Source: Clostridiales bacterium (GTDB lineage Bacteria; Bacillota; Clostridia; Saccharofermentanales; Saccharofermentanaceae). From it: DNA of 64,000 nucleotides. Positions within the stretch are counted from its first letter, which is position 1, and each line of letters opens with the position of its first letter. A model generated the notes under the pieces. It had not been told where the DNA came from. It saw only the letters and a list, made by a program, of their open reading frames with translations, and searched no databases. The DNA lies in contig JAFZPX010000046.1 of NCBI GenBank assembly GCA_017552455.1, forward strand, positions 1-64,000. The letters run 5' to 3'. The translations under genes and the position numbers were made by a program. Of the stretch, positions 31,827 through 40,415 are shown in pieces.

Positions 31827-33575
31827 ATGTCAAACATCTACAGAGACAAGGTAATAAACGAGATTTCCGAGAAGGACGTTGGTTCCACTATCCGTGCATG
31901 CGGATGGATCGAGAATATCCGTGATCACGGCGGTGTTTCATTCATCGATCTTCGCGATCAGTATGGTGTTCTTCAGGTCGTTATGAGAGATACGGCTCTT
32001 CTGGACGGACTCGTTAAGGAAGAGTGTATCTCAGTTGAGGGTGTCATTGAGCACAGAGATGAAGAGACTTATAATCCCAAGATCGAGACAGGTACGATCG
32101 AGCTCGACTGCAAGAAGGTCGATGTCTTGGGTAAGATCTACTCACAGCTCCCTTTCGAAGTTCAGACAAGCAAGGAGATCCGTGAGGACGTAAGACTTAA
32201 GTACCGTTATCTCGATCTTCGTAATAAGAAGGTTAAGGAGAATATCCTTTTCAGATCAAAGGTTATCTCTTTCTTGAGATCTACAATGGAAGAGATGGGA
32301 TTCGTAGAGTTCCAGACACCTATCCTTACTTCATCTTCACCTGAGGGTGCACGTGACTATATCGTACCTTCAAGAAAGTACAAGGGTAAGTTCTATGCTC
32401 TTCCGCAGGCTCCTCAGCAGTTCAAGCAGCTTCTGATGGTATCCGGTTTTGATAAGTACTATCAGATCGCACCTTGCTTCAGAGATGAGGATGCAAGAGC
32501 AGACAGATCTCCCGGAGAGTTCTACCAGCTCGACTTCGAGATGAGCTTTGCAACTCAGGAGGACGTATTCGCTGCAGGTGAGGAAGTACTTACAAAGGTA
32601 TTCAAGAAGTTCGCACCCGAGGGCGCAGTTGTTACTGAGGCACCTTACCCGATCATCCCTTACAAGCAGGCTATGCTCGAGTTCGGATGCGATAAGCCTG
32701 ACTTGAGAAACCCTCTTAGAATTATCGACGTTACTGAGTTCTTCTCACGTTGTACATTCAAGGCTTTCATCGGCAAGACAGTACGTGCTATCAATGTTCA
32801 TGCCAAGCTTTCCAAGGGTCAGCATGAGAAGATGCTCAAGTTTGCTCAGGACGAGCTCGGTATGGGCGGTCTTGGCTACCTTGAGGTTCTCGAGGATATG
32901 TCTTACAAGGGACCTATCGATAAGTTCATTCCTGACGATATGAAGAAGGACCTTGCAGATCTTGCAGGCCTTCAGGCTGGTGATACTATCTTCTTCATCG
33001 CTGATACAGAAGCTAAGGCTAACGAGTGCGCTGGTAAGATCAGAAATGAGCTCGGTGCAAGACTCGACCTTATCGAGAAGAATGCTTACCGTTTCTGCTA
33101 TGTAAACGATTTCCCGATGTATGAGTATGACAAGGAGACAAAGAAGTACATCTTCACACACAATCCTTTCTCCATGCCTCAGGGCGGTCTCGAGGCTCTT
33201 AACACAAAGCAGCCTGAGGAGATCCTTGCTTACCAGTACGATATCGTATGTAACGGTGTAGAGCTTTCTTCCGGTGCTGTAAGAAACCACGACGTCGAGA
33301 TCATGAAGAAGGCTTTCGAGATTGCAGGCTACACAGAGGAAGACCTGAAGCAGAGATTCGGTGCTCTCTACAATGCATTCCAGTATGGTGCACCTCCGCA
33401 TGCAGGTATGGCTCCCGGCGTTGACCGTATGATCATGCTCATGAGAAATGAGGAGTCCATCCGTGAAGTTATCGCATTCCCTATGAACGGTAATGCTCAG
33501 GATCTCCTGTGCGGAGCTCCCGGTGACGTTACAGAGCAGCAGCTTCGTGAGGTTCACATAAAGGTTAGACAGTGA
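31827..33575 (+). CDS. aspS: Aspartyl-tRNA synthetase
   Basis: A protein of 582 residues. An OB-fold anticodon-binding domain (about 1-100) leads into the class II core: motif 1-like P-I-L-T-S-S-S-P-E-G-A-R-D, motif 2 around F-R-D-E-D-A-R-A-D-R, motif 3 with P-G-V-D-R-M. The GAD insert lies between motifs 2 and 3, which is the bacterial type. The ATG at 31827 begins the usual N-terminus; an in-frame ATG 15 bp earlier is possible. No T-box is present. Whether it is discriminating or also charges tRNA-Asn cannot be read here. The stop overlaps mtaB. Confidence 0.97.
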   Translation: MSNIYRDKVINEISEKDVGSTIRACGWIENIRDHGGVSFIDLRDQYGVLQVVMRDTALLDGLVKEECISVEGVIEHRDEETYNPKIETGTIELDCKKVDVLGKIYSQLPFEVQTSKEIREDVRLKYRYLDLRNKKVKENILFRSKVISFLRSTMEEMGFVEFQTPILTSSSPEGARDYIVPSRKYKGKFYALPQAPQQFKQLLMVSGFDKYYQIAPCFRDEDARADRSPGEFYQLDFEMSFATQEDVFAAGEEVLTKVFKKFAPEGAVVTEAPYPIIPYKQAMLEFGCDKPDLRNPLRIIDVTEFFSRCTFKAFIGKTVRAINVHAKLSKGQHEKMLKFAQDELGMGGLGYLEVLEDMSYKGPIDKFIPDDMKKDLADLAGLQAGDTIFFIADTEAKANECAGKIRNELGARLDLIEKNAYRFCYVNDFPMYEYDKETKKYIFTHNPFSMPQGGLEALNTKQPEEILAYQYDIVCNGVELSSGAVRNHDVEIMKKAFEIAGYTEEDLKQRFGALYNAFQYGAPPHAGMAPGVDRMIMLMRNEESIREVIAFPMNGNAQDLLCGAPGDVTEQQLREVHIKVRQ

Positions 33576-34885
33576 TGTCTTCCAAAGGCAAAGTTTATTT
33601 TTACACGCTCGGGTGTCGCGTCAATCAGTATGAGACTGATGCGGCACGCGAGCTGTTTTTATCCGCAGGATACGAGTGCACGACAGATGTTACCGAGGCG
33701 GATATCTGCGTTATCAACACATGCACTGTAACGGGAGAGGCAGACCGTAAGTCCAGGCAGAACCTAAGGGGAGCTGCAAGGCTTAACCCCGATGCGGTAA
33801 TAGTTGCGATGGGCTGCGCATCTGAGATGGCAGACGGCCAGATCGATGCAGATGTAGTTCTCGGCACACGCGACAAGAATGAGATCGTAACCCGCGTAGA
33901 AGAGTTCCTTTCCGCTCGAAAAGCTATAACACACAAAACTTCACACGAGCGTCCTACTTTGACAAAGCATGATGATTACCACGACTTCGGTACCATCATC
34001 TCGCCCGAGGGAAGCCGCGCTTTCATGAAGATCGAAGACGGCTGTAACAACTTCTGCACATACTGCATTATTCCCTTCGCGCGCGGCAGAGTGGCGTCAC
34101 GTTCCCGCGAGAGTATAAGGGAAGAAGCCCGTAATCTGGCTTCTTTGGGTTATAAAGAAATCATTGTTTCCGGCATAGAGGTCTGCTCTTACGGTTCAGA
34201 CAGAGGAGAGGGAATTGAGTCTTTTCTTGGAGTTTTGCAGGATGTAGCTGCAATCGAAGGTGTTAAGAGACTTCGCATAGGATCTCTTGAACCCTCGAGT
34301 CTTACAGAAGAGTTTATTGAAGGAATAGGTAAGATAGATAAGCTGTGCCCGCACTTTCATCTGTCTTTGCAAAGCGGAAGTGATACGGTCCTTAAGAGGA
34401 TGAACAGGAAGTACGACACAGCGTTATACCTTGAGAAAGCAAGGCTTCTTCGTGAACAGTTCCCGACTTTGAAACTTACTACCGATATTATCGTAGGCTT
34501 CCCGGGCGAGACTGACGAGGAGTTTAACGAGACGGTCGAGTTTGTTAAGACGTGCGGCATTGATAAGGTGCATGTATTCCCGTATTCCATAAGGAAAGGC
34601 ACAAAAGCTGCAAGTATGCCGCAGGTTGACGGTACTTTAAAGAAGAACAGGTGTGAGGTATTACGCAAACTTTCGGACGAGCAGGAGAGCCTTTTCGCGC
34701 AGGGGCAGAAGGGCAAAGTGCAGGAAGTTCTGATCGAAGCGGACCACGGAGACATGTATGTGGGCTATACACGCGAATATATAAAGGCGCACATCAATAA
34801 TGACAGACCGCTTGAGATAGGTTCTATCGTAAAGGTGCAGGCTGTCGACACGCTGTATTCTTCACTGATTTGTAAAGTTTTTTAA
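33575..34885 (+). CDS. mtaB: tRNA t6A37 methylthiotransferase
   Basis: A protein of 436 residues. Layout of the MiaB/MtaB family: the UPF0004 domain with T-L-G-C-R-V-N-Q-Y-E and further cysteines (I-N-T-C-T-V-T, M-G-C), the radical SAM motif C-N-N-F-C-T-Y-C-I-I-P (CxxxCxxC), and a C-terminal TRAM domain. C-R-V-N-Q-Y-E is the MtaB form. It converts t6A37 to ms2t6A37 in tRNA. ATG at 33575 shares a base with the aspS stop; a GTG three bases upstream is also in frame. Confidence 0.93.
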   Translation: MSSKGKVYFYTLGCRVNQYETDAARELFLSAGYECTTDVTEADICVINTCTVTGEADRKSRQNLRGAARLNPDAVIVAMGCASEMADGQIDADVVLGTRDKNEIVTRVEEFLSARKAITHKTSHERPTLTKHDDYHDFGTIISPEGSRAFMKIEDGCNNFCTYCIIPFARGRVASRSRESIREEARNLASLGYKEIIVSGIEVCSYGSDRGEGIESFLGVLQDVAAIEGVKRLRIGSLEPSSLTEEFIEGIGKIDKLCPHFHLSLQSGSDTVLKRMNRKYDTALYLEKARLLREQFPTLKLTTDIIVGFPGETDEEFNETVEFVKTCGIDKVHVFPYSIRKGTKAASMPQVDGTLKKNRCEVLRKLSDEQESLFAQGQKGKVQEVLIEADHGDMYVGYTREYIKAHINNDRPLEIGSIVKVQAVDTLYSSLICKVF

Positions 34886-34961
34886 AAGATAAAAAATACT
34901 TATATTTTTTAGTTTTAATGTGTTAGAATGAATCTATAGTAATGGATGCGGAGGCATTGAG

Positions 34962-35210
34962 TTGGATACTGAGACAACCAAGTTTAATTTTTCCGTTGAT
35001 AAGTCTGCAAATGCCAGAGAGCTTATGACTTATGTGCTTTATGCACTCAAGGAGAAGGGATATAACCCGATCAATCAGTTGGTCGGTTACTTTATCTCGG
35101 GAGATCCTACTTATATCACGAGTTATAAGGGCGCTAGAGGCGTTATTAAGAGGATCGACAGAGACGAGCTTCTTGAGGTTATTATCTCAGAGTACTGCAG
35201 CAAGCTTTAA
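34962..35210 (+). CDS. ireB: IreB family regulatory phosphoprotein
   Basis: A protein of 82 residues of the UPF0297/IreB family: the highly conserved G-Y-N-P-I-N-Q-L-V-G-Y and S-G-D-P-T-Y-I-T blocks are present. In Enterococcus faecalis IreB is phosphorylated by the PASTA kinase IreK and affects cephalosporin resistance. The start is TTG, with GGAGG seven bases upstream. The ireB-ruvX-DUF1292 order that follows is conserved in Firmicutes (yrzL-yrrK-yrzB in Bacillus). Confidence 0.93.
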   Translation: MDTETTKFNFSVDKSANARELMTYVLYALKEKGYNPINQLVGYFISGDPTYITSYKGARGVIKRIDRDELLEVIISEYCSKL

Positions 35211-35233
35211 TGGAAGATACATAAGATATATAC

Positions 35234-35264
35234 GCGGCACTGGGCTTTATGGTGCCGCTTTTTT
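35234..35264 (+). terminator. Hairpin terminator between ireB and ruvX
   Basis: GCGGCAC (35234-35240) and GTGCCGC (35252-35258) with an 11-nt loop, followed by TTTTTT. Confidence 0.82.
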
Positions 35265-35293
35265 ATTAAGTTTGATATAAGCGAGGAGTGTTT

Positions 35294-35719
35294 ATGGGTA
35301 AAGGAAGATGGATGGGTATCGACTTCGGAATGAAGCATATCGGTGTTGCTCTGTCTGACGAGTTATGGATAACAGCATCCGGATTTGAGACCGTTAACTG
35401 GAACGGACAGGATGATAGTTGGGCGGTAAACAGGATTGCCGAGATTGTTAAAGAGAAGAATGTAACGGGTATAGTGCTTGGAAAGCCTGCGAGAACGGAC
35501 GGTTCTGTATCACATACAGAAGAAGTTGCGATCGAGTTCGGCAAGAAGGTAGAAGAGGCGACAGGAATCACGCCTGTTATGAAGGACGAAAGATACACGA
35601 CAGTACTTGCTTCCCAGTTTATGAGAGAAGTCGGGAAGTCTGCCAAGAAACAAAGACCGGTTATCGATCAGGTCGCTGCCGAGATAATACTGTCTGATTA
35701 TCTTGAGACCCTGCGATAA
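35294..35719 (+). CDS. ruvX: RuvX/YqgF family putative Holliday junction resolvase
   Basis: A protein of 141 residues with the RNase H-like fold: G-I-D-F-G-M-K-H-I-G-V-A near the start (first catalytic Asp), I-V-L-G-K-P in the middle, K-D-E-R-Y-T-T and the C-terminal D-Q-V-A-A-E-I-I-L. Members are implicated in 16S rRNA 5' processing and Holliday junction resolution. ATG at 35294 is chosen because GAGGAG lies five bases upstream and overlaps an in-frame GTG at 35288. Confidence 0.93.
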   Translation: MGKGRWMGIDFGMKHIGVALSDELWITASGFETVNWNGQDDSWAVNRIAEIVKEKNVTGIVLGKPARTDGSVSHTEEVAIEFGKKVEEATGITPVMKDERYTTVLASQFMREVGKSAKKQRPVIDQVAAEIILSDYLETLR

Positions 35720-35769
35720 GCGAATCATTATGCTATACTTTTAAATAATATAAAGAACGGAGAATTACT

Positions 35770-36042
35770 ATGGACGAAGATATCATCACAATGGTTAACG
35801 AAGAAACAGGTGAGGAGATCGAACTTCGCATTATCGATAACTTCGATATGGAAGACAGAACATTCGGCGTTTTCCTTACACTTACTGAAGATGAGGATGA
35901 GGCAGAGATCGTTATCCTCGAGATAATCGAAGAGGGTGAGGATACACTCCTTCAGTCTCTCGACGAGAGCGAAGAGGACGCTGTTTATGATTACTACGAC
36001 AGCCTTTGCGACGCTGAAGAGAACGAAGAACCTGAGCAGTAA
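35770..36042 (+). CDS. DUF1292 (YrzB-like) protein
   Basis: A protein of 90 residues, very acidic, with the family pattern D-E-D-I-I-T-M-V-N-E-E-T-G-E near the start and a later V-I-L-E-I-I-E. Function unknown. Its position after ruvX is conserved. The next gene begins at the very next base and encodes a divergent relative. Upstream is a TATACT box at 35735-35740 without a clear -35 box. Confidence 0.85.
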   Translation: MDEDIITMVNEETGEEIELRIIDNFDMEDRTFGVFLTLTEDEDEAEIVILEIIEEGEDTLLQSLDESEEDAVYDYYDSLCDAEENEEPEQ

Positions 36043-36432
36043 ATGAAGACTAACCAGAGAACAGGTTTTTTCAAGAGTCTGTTCGGGTTAAGGGATAAGT
36101 CTCCCGTTATTACCCGTAAGAAGACAGGAGCTGAAGACGAGCTGATCGTTATTCGTGATGTCTCAACGAATAAGGATTACTTCCTGTCAGTTATCGACGA
36201 CTTCTTCTATAAAGAGAAGGAGTACATCGTTATGTATAACTATGCTCCTGATAACGGTAATCACGATAATCCCGAATTGGTCATCATGGAGACTAAGTTC
36301 AATGAGAAGGGTGATCAGATATTCATCTCCATAAGAGATAAGAATGAACTTGAAGTGGCCTTCTCGTTGTTTATGAGACGCTATTATGATTCGGATGTTC
36401 CGGACAGACAGGACAGAGTCGGAGTCAGATAA
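36043..36432 (+). CDS. Divergent second DUF1292-like protein
   Basis: A protein of 129 residues. After a basic N-terminal extension (about 1-30) comes a domain resembling the preceding gene: E-D-E-L-I-V-I-R-D-V-S-T-N-K-D-Y, a D-D-F-F segment and P-E-L-V-I-M-E. Probably a tandem duplication that diverged. The ATG follows the preceding TAA directly. Function unknown. Confidence 0.7.
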   Translation: MKTNQRTGFFKSLFGLRDKSPVITRKKTGAEDELIVIRDVSTNKDYFLSVIDDFFYKEKEYIVMYNYAPDNGNHDNPELVIMETKFNEKGDQIFISIRDKNELEVAFSLFMRRYYDSDVPDRQDRVGVR

Positions 36433-36438
36433 AGTCTT

Positions 36439-37332
36439 ATGAATAAGGCTATCGATTATATCGGCGTGTTCTTCAGAGTCTTGATCGCGGTACTGATCTT
36501 CCTTGTAGTTCAGATTGCCGTGATCGAGGCTTTTACATTCTTGGGAATTGACTTAAAGATCTACAAGGGACTGTTTACAGCGGTCTATTCCATCGTATGT
36601 ATCTTGGCTTTTGTTTTTTACGATAAGGTCAGATCATATAAGCGAGAGAAACTGATCCGTACTGATAAAGTAGGTGCTCATAAGTTCATCGCTGCAGTGG
36701 TTCTTGCTTTCGGTCTTCTGGGGATCGTTACTGTTTATATGTACATAGCAACATGGCTGTCCGCTTTATTTGCTCCTGTTGCCGAGCATATGAATGAGTA
36801 TTCAGACCGTATGGACAGATTCTCTGATGTTGATACAGCCATCGTTCCTTATTGGGATTCATTGATTGGGTTTATTGCTTCTTTCATGTTAGTTCCGTTA
36901 GCAGAAGAGCTTACATTCCGAGGAGCTATATTCGGCGAGTTCATGTGCAAATTCAATGCGATCATTTCAGCTTTGTTATCCTCGCTGGTGTTCGCACTTT
37001 TGCATGGTATATCAGTTCAGATCGGATATGCTCTGATATGCGGTGTGATAATGGCACTTGCTTACCACTATACCGGTTCGATATGGATTACATATATCAT
37101 TCATGCATCATTTAATCTGTTTGGTTCTGCGCTGTTCACACTCCTGGACAGCGGTATATTCGGGCAGATGGAGGTCGCAGCGAATATTGCTGCATTCCAT
37201 GCTTCGATAATTGAGGTTATCTGTATCGTGCCTGCTGCAGCTGCTTTTATCCTTCTGTATAAGGACTATAAAGATGAGCAGAAAACTGCCACACCGATTG
37301 AAGCCGTTGCTGAGCCGGAGGTTGCAGTATGA
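36439..37332 (+). CDS. CPBP family intramembrane metalloprotease
   Basis: A protein of 297 residues with about eight membrane segments. The CPBP (Abi) signature is present: P-L-A-E-E-L-T-F-R-G (E-E-x-x-x-R), F-A-L-L-H-G in the next helix and H-A-S-F-N near the end, giving the Glu, Glu and His metal ligands. Some members process membrane-anchored proteins or give bacteriocin immunity; the substrate is unknown. It overlaps the following 957-residue gene by 4 bp. Confidence 0.85.
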   Translation: MNKAIDYIGVFFRVLIAVLIFLVVQIAVIEAFTFLGIDLKIYKGLFTAVYSIVCILAFVFYDKVRSYKREKLIRTDKVGAHKFIAAVVLAFGLLGIVTVYMYIATWLSALFAPVAEHMNEYSDRMDRFSDVDTAIVPYWDSLIGFIASFMLVPLAEELTFRGAIFGEFMCKFNAIISALLSSLVFALLHGISVQIGYALICGVIMALAYHYTGSIWITYIIHASFNLFGSALFTLLDSGIFGQMEVAANIAAFHASIIEVICIVPAAAAFILLYKDYKDEQKTATPIEAVAEPEVAV

Positions 37333-40202
37333 ATCAGCTGTCCAGATTCAGATTCGGTAATCTTCATAAGAGAAGGATCCTCGTAGTTATAAGCATGATC
37401 CTGCTGATGATATTTACATCAGTGCTTTTCCTGACTTTTATCGGATTCTTCGGCAGCCGTGCTGAACTTGTAAGAGTAAGGGCAACTGCTGAGCTGACGG
37501 CAGGAAGATCTGACGGTGTCGGTATCAATGTTCTTGAGATACCTGATACGAATATCATTGATGATCCGTTCTTCGGTAAGAACGATAACTGCATATCCGC
37601 CCAGGTATCAGAGACACAGGGATATTACATCTACTTCGATCCTGATGAAGCAGCTTCACTGTCAGGCGTCACAGCAGGTAACAGTGTAGATATCCTTTCT
37701 ATCGACGGTACCGGAAAGATGGGATTAAGGTATAGCGGCCAAGTAATGGGTTATACAGATACAGTGTTCGGCGTGCCTGTAGCGATCGAAGATCAGTCAG
37801 CTATGTGGCTTAATGATCCTGTCGTTAAGTGTATGGAGTCATCAGGATCTTTGTATCTTATTACTCAAAGCGGAAAGCTGATCAGTGATGCCGCAGTTTC
37901 TCCTTCTGTGATTGAATCTGAGGATCCTTTTGTTGATATGTGTGCAGAAGGTATCTCAGTATATGCACTTACACTTCACGGAAACATTTATATCTCTACT
38001 GATGCAGGTCAATTCACTCTCCTTGGAACATGCACACAGCAGGAGGGTAAAGAGTCGCAGTATATTACGGTTTCTAACGGTAATATCAATATTCTGTTTA
38101 CTGATGGCACAATCGCTGCATTTGCTCCTACTGGGCCTCAGACTGTGGGAGATATACAAACCGATAAAGCTGCATCAGGTGATGGCTTTATGATAGTCTG
38201 CTCCGGCAATGAGGTGTATGTCAGCCGTAATGGTCTGTTCATGGAGTTAGTTGACGGTGTCAGCGATTTTATGCGTGAAGGGGATCAGGTCGTTGATCTT
38301 GAAGCTAATGATAATGCTGCATTTATCCTCACATCATACGGTAAGCTCATTAAGGTTGATATGTCTTATGACGAACCTTTGGTAACGTCCAGAGATATCT
38401 CGTCGGTCGAGCCTGTAAGCATCTGCCCGTCAGGTAGTAATGCTGTTATTGTCGCAGCATCAGATAATCAGGCTTATTATGTATCACTGTCCAGCGGCAA
38501 TCCCAGATCTCTTGGTATGACTGGCGTTTCTGTAGATGACGTCTTCCAGTATGGTGAGGATTCATACATTGTCAGAAGCGGTAATATCCTTTATGAAGTA
38601 TCGCTGATGTCTGCAGTAGAAGTAGATCTTCCTATTGCTGACGATCTTGTCCTTGAAGGCGATATCTGCATGATAAAGAACTCCACTGCGGATACACATG
38701 CGTGGGATCTTTACGGCTCTACAGAGCTTGTTACTCAGACAAGCGGCGTGAGCCTGATCGGAACGGGCAACGGACAGCACGCGATGTCGAGACTGCTGGA
38801 AGAGCCTTCTTCTGCGCTTTTCGAGAAAAATCTGTTCTACAGGGTAGAGGTTACGCTGTCTTCGTCAACGCCGGACGCTTCCTGCTATGTATGGCTTGAG
38901 GGAGATACATTCGGCAACGAGGGCCTGCACATCACTGATATCGGTGATCAGCCAAGATCTTATTCATATGTATTTGTAGTTACTGAGAATATGCTTTCTG
39001 ATGAGTCGCTGAGATTTAATATCTCATTCGAAGGCGATGCTGTTGTTAACGTTCATAACGTCTATGTTGGTCTGGACAGATACGATATCAATTCTGTTCC
39101 TACAGAGTTTACTGATAACGTTATCGCATGTGCGCCTTCTGCCTTAAGATTCCCGTCGATAGTACCGGGAAGCGACGATTATTGTGAAGAGACATTCTAT
39201 GGTGTAAGCGCAGCCTCTTTGGAGCGAGCTATGATCCTCAGTAAGGATTCGGGTGCTAACCCTTGGCTTGTTATGGGACCTTATGTCACACAGAGCGATG
39301 TTGATGCGTTCTTAGGTTATGTCTGCGGTTCTGTCTCGGATGAATACGGTCGCCGCAGAATAGATAACGGAACTGCTTTGCCGTGGAGCAGACAGTTCGA
39401 GACTATCTATGTTGAGATCAATGACAGCGATAATGTTTTCCCCACTGATTCACAACGAGGTGCTTACGTTTCTTATGTCATAAGCCTCTTTGCCAAGTCT
39501 GAGTTCTATATTGCTATCAAGGATAGGATCGTCTTTATTGACGGCATGAACTATGAGGGAGGAGTAATGCTCTCTGATGCGGACCGTCATGCGACCGGTA
39601 TAGTGCTTGATGCGGTTGAGAATGAAGGCGTTGAGCTTTCCTTTGTAGACTCAGTATATGCATCGATAGATAATGCGATTTATCAAGCTCCGAGAATGGG
39701 TGGAAACGGCACAAACAGCGGTGAATATGTTTCCTCAGTAAGAATAGGTTCTTCCATTGTTGCGGGTAACTACAGTGCTGCCGATATAGTCTCGGCAATT
39801 ATCAGAGCTGAATCCATGTATTCGGATATCATCATGATTGATTCTGATATGTCTTCTTGCGGATTGATATCGACGCTGAGACCTTTGATCAATGGTGATC
39901 TTATGTACTGCGAGATAATGGAGCCGCTTGATCCGTCTTCGAGATTCTCTGCAGAGAGCTTTAATGAAGCTTGCGAGACCATTCTTATCGATAAGCCTGA
40001 TAGTATAGTTATGGTTGTAGCAAACCATTCGGATACTTTGCAGCAGTTCGTTGTATTAAGCGATGCTTATGATACTTCGGATGGTTTTTACCGAAGGTAT
40101 TCCTCGCAGGGTGCACTTCTAATGGAAAGGGACCTCAACAGACTTGGTCTCCGCCTCGTTCTTCAGGCAGGCGAGTACATGGTCATCGAGATCCCCAAAT
40201 AA
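37329..40202 (+). CDS. Large membrane-anchored protein: propeller-like half plus GH-like half
   Basis: A protein of 957 residues. A membrane segment at about 15-38 follows a basic start, so the rest is exported. Residues about 150-460 hold repeating short beta-rich units of the form x-G-x-L/I-Y-x-x-T...G (for example S-G-S-L-Y-L-I-T, H-G-N-I-Y-I-S-T, S-G-N-I-L-Y), suggesting a beta-propeller. After a beta-sandwich-like part, residues about 640-955 contain G-A-N-P-W-L-V-M-G-P, D-E-Y-G, an I-Y-V-E-I-N-D strand and A-G-E-Y-M-V-I-E at the end, recalling TIM-barrel glycosidases such as the GH51 group. The glycosidase match is weak. It starts 4 bp inside the CPBP gene, which suggests linked function. 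Confidence 0.6.
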   Translation: MNQLSRFRFGNLHKRRILVVISMILLMIFTSVLFLTFIGFFGSRAELVRVRATAELTAGRSDGVGINVLEIPDTNIIDDPFFGKNDNCISAQVSETQGYYIYFDPDEAASLSGVTAGNSVDILSIDGTGKMGLRYSGQVMGYTDTVFGVPVAIEDQSAMWLNDPVVKCMESSGSLYLITQSGKLISDAAVSPSVIESEDPFVDMCAEGISVYALTLHGNIYISTDAGQFTLLGTCTQQEGKESQYITVSNGNINILFTDGTIAAFAPTGPQTVGDIQTDKAASGDGFMIVCSGNEVYVSRNGLFMELVDGVSDFMREGDQVVDLEANDNAAFILTSYGKLIKVDMSYDEPLVTSRDISSVEPVSICPSGSNAVIVAASDNQAYYVSLSSGNPRSLGMTGVSVDDVFQYGEDSYIVRSGNILYEVSLMSAVEVDLPIADDLVLEGDICMIKNSTADTHAWDLYGSTELVTQTSGVSLIGTGNGQHAMSRLLEEPSSALFEKNLFYRVEVTLSSSTPDASCYVWLEGDTFGNEGLHITDIGDQPRSYSYVFVVTENMLSDESLRFNISFEGDAVVNVHNVYVGLDRYDINSVPTEFTDNVIACAPSALRFPSIVPGSDDYCEETFYGVSAASLERAMILSKDSGANPWLVMGPYVTQSDVDAFLGYVCGSVSDEYGRRRIDNGTALPWSRQFETIYVEINDSDNVFPTDSQRGAYVSYVISLFAKSEFYIAIKDRIVFIDGMNYEGGVMLSDADRHATGIVLDAVENEGVELSFVDSVYASIDNAIYQAPRMGGNGTNSGEYVSSVRIGSSIVAGNYSAADIVSAIIRAESMYSDIIMIDSDMSSCGLISTLRPLINGDLMYCEIMEPLDPSSRFSAESFNEACETILIDKPDSIVMVVANHSDTLQQFVVLSDAYDTSDGFYRRYSSQGALLMERDLNRLGLRLVLQAGEYMVIEIPK

Positions 40203-40415
40203 TCAGTTAATACCTGTAACTGTGTAATCGAGATCAGTAATTGTCTTAGTAAGCATCTCGTCGGTAACGTCGCCGTCGAGCTCTACTGTTGCTGTACCTG
40301 CTTCGTGAGAAGCTTTAGCTGTTACTACACCGGGTATATCCATAAGTGCGTTTCTTACAGCCTTCTCGCAGTGCTTGCACATCATGCCTTCGATGCTTAT
40401 TGTCTTTGTTGCCAT
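40203..40415 (-). CDS. copZ: Possible internally initiated CopZ-like copper chaperone
   Basis: Within copA and in the same frame, an ATG at 40415 has a perfect AGGAGG (40428-40423) seven bases upstream, with a second AGGAGA a little further. Translation from it would give a free 70-residue HMA protein with the copper motif G-M-M-C-K-H-C, the size of known CopZ chaperones. Sequence shows the signal; production of the short form is inference. Escherichia coli makes a similar free CopA N-terminal domain, by frameshifting. Confidence 0.45.
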   Translation of the reverse strand: MATKTISIEGMMCKHCEKAVRNALMDIPGVVTAKASHEAGTATVELDGDVTDEMLTKTITDLDYTVTGIN

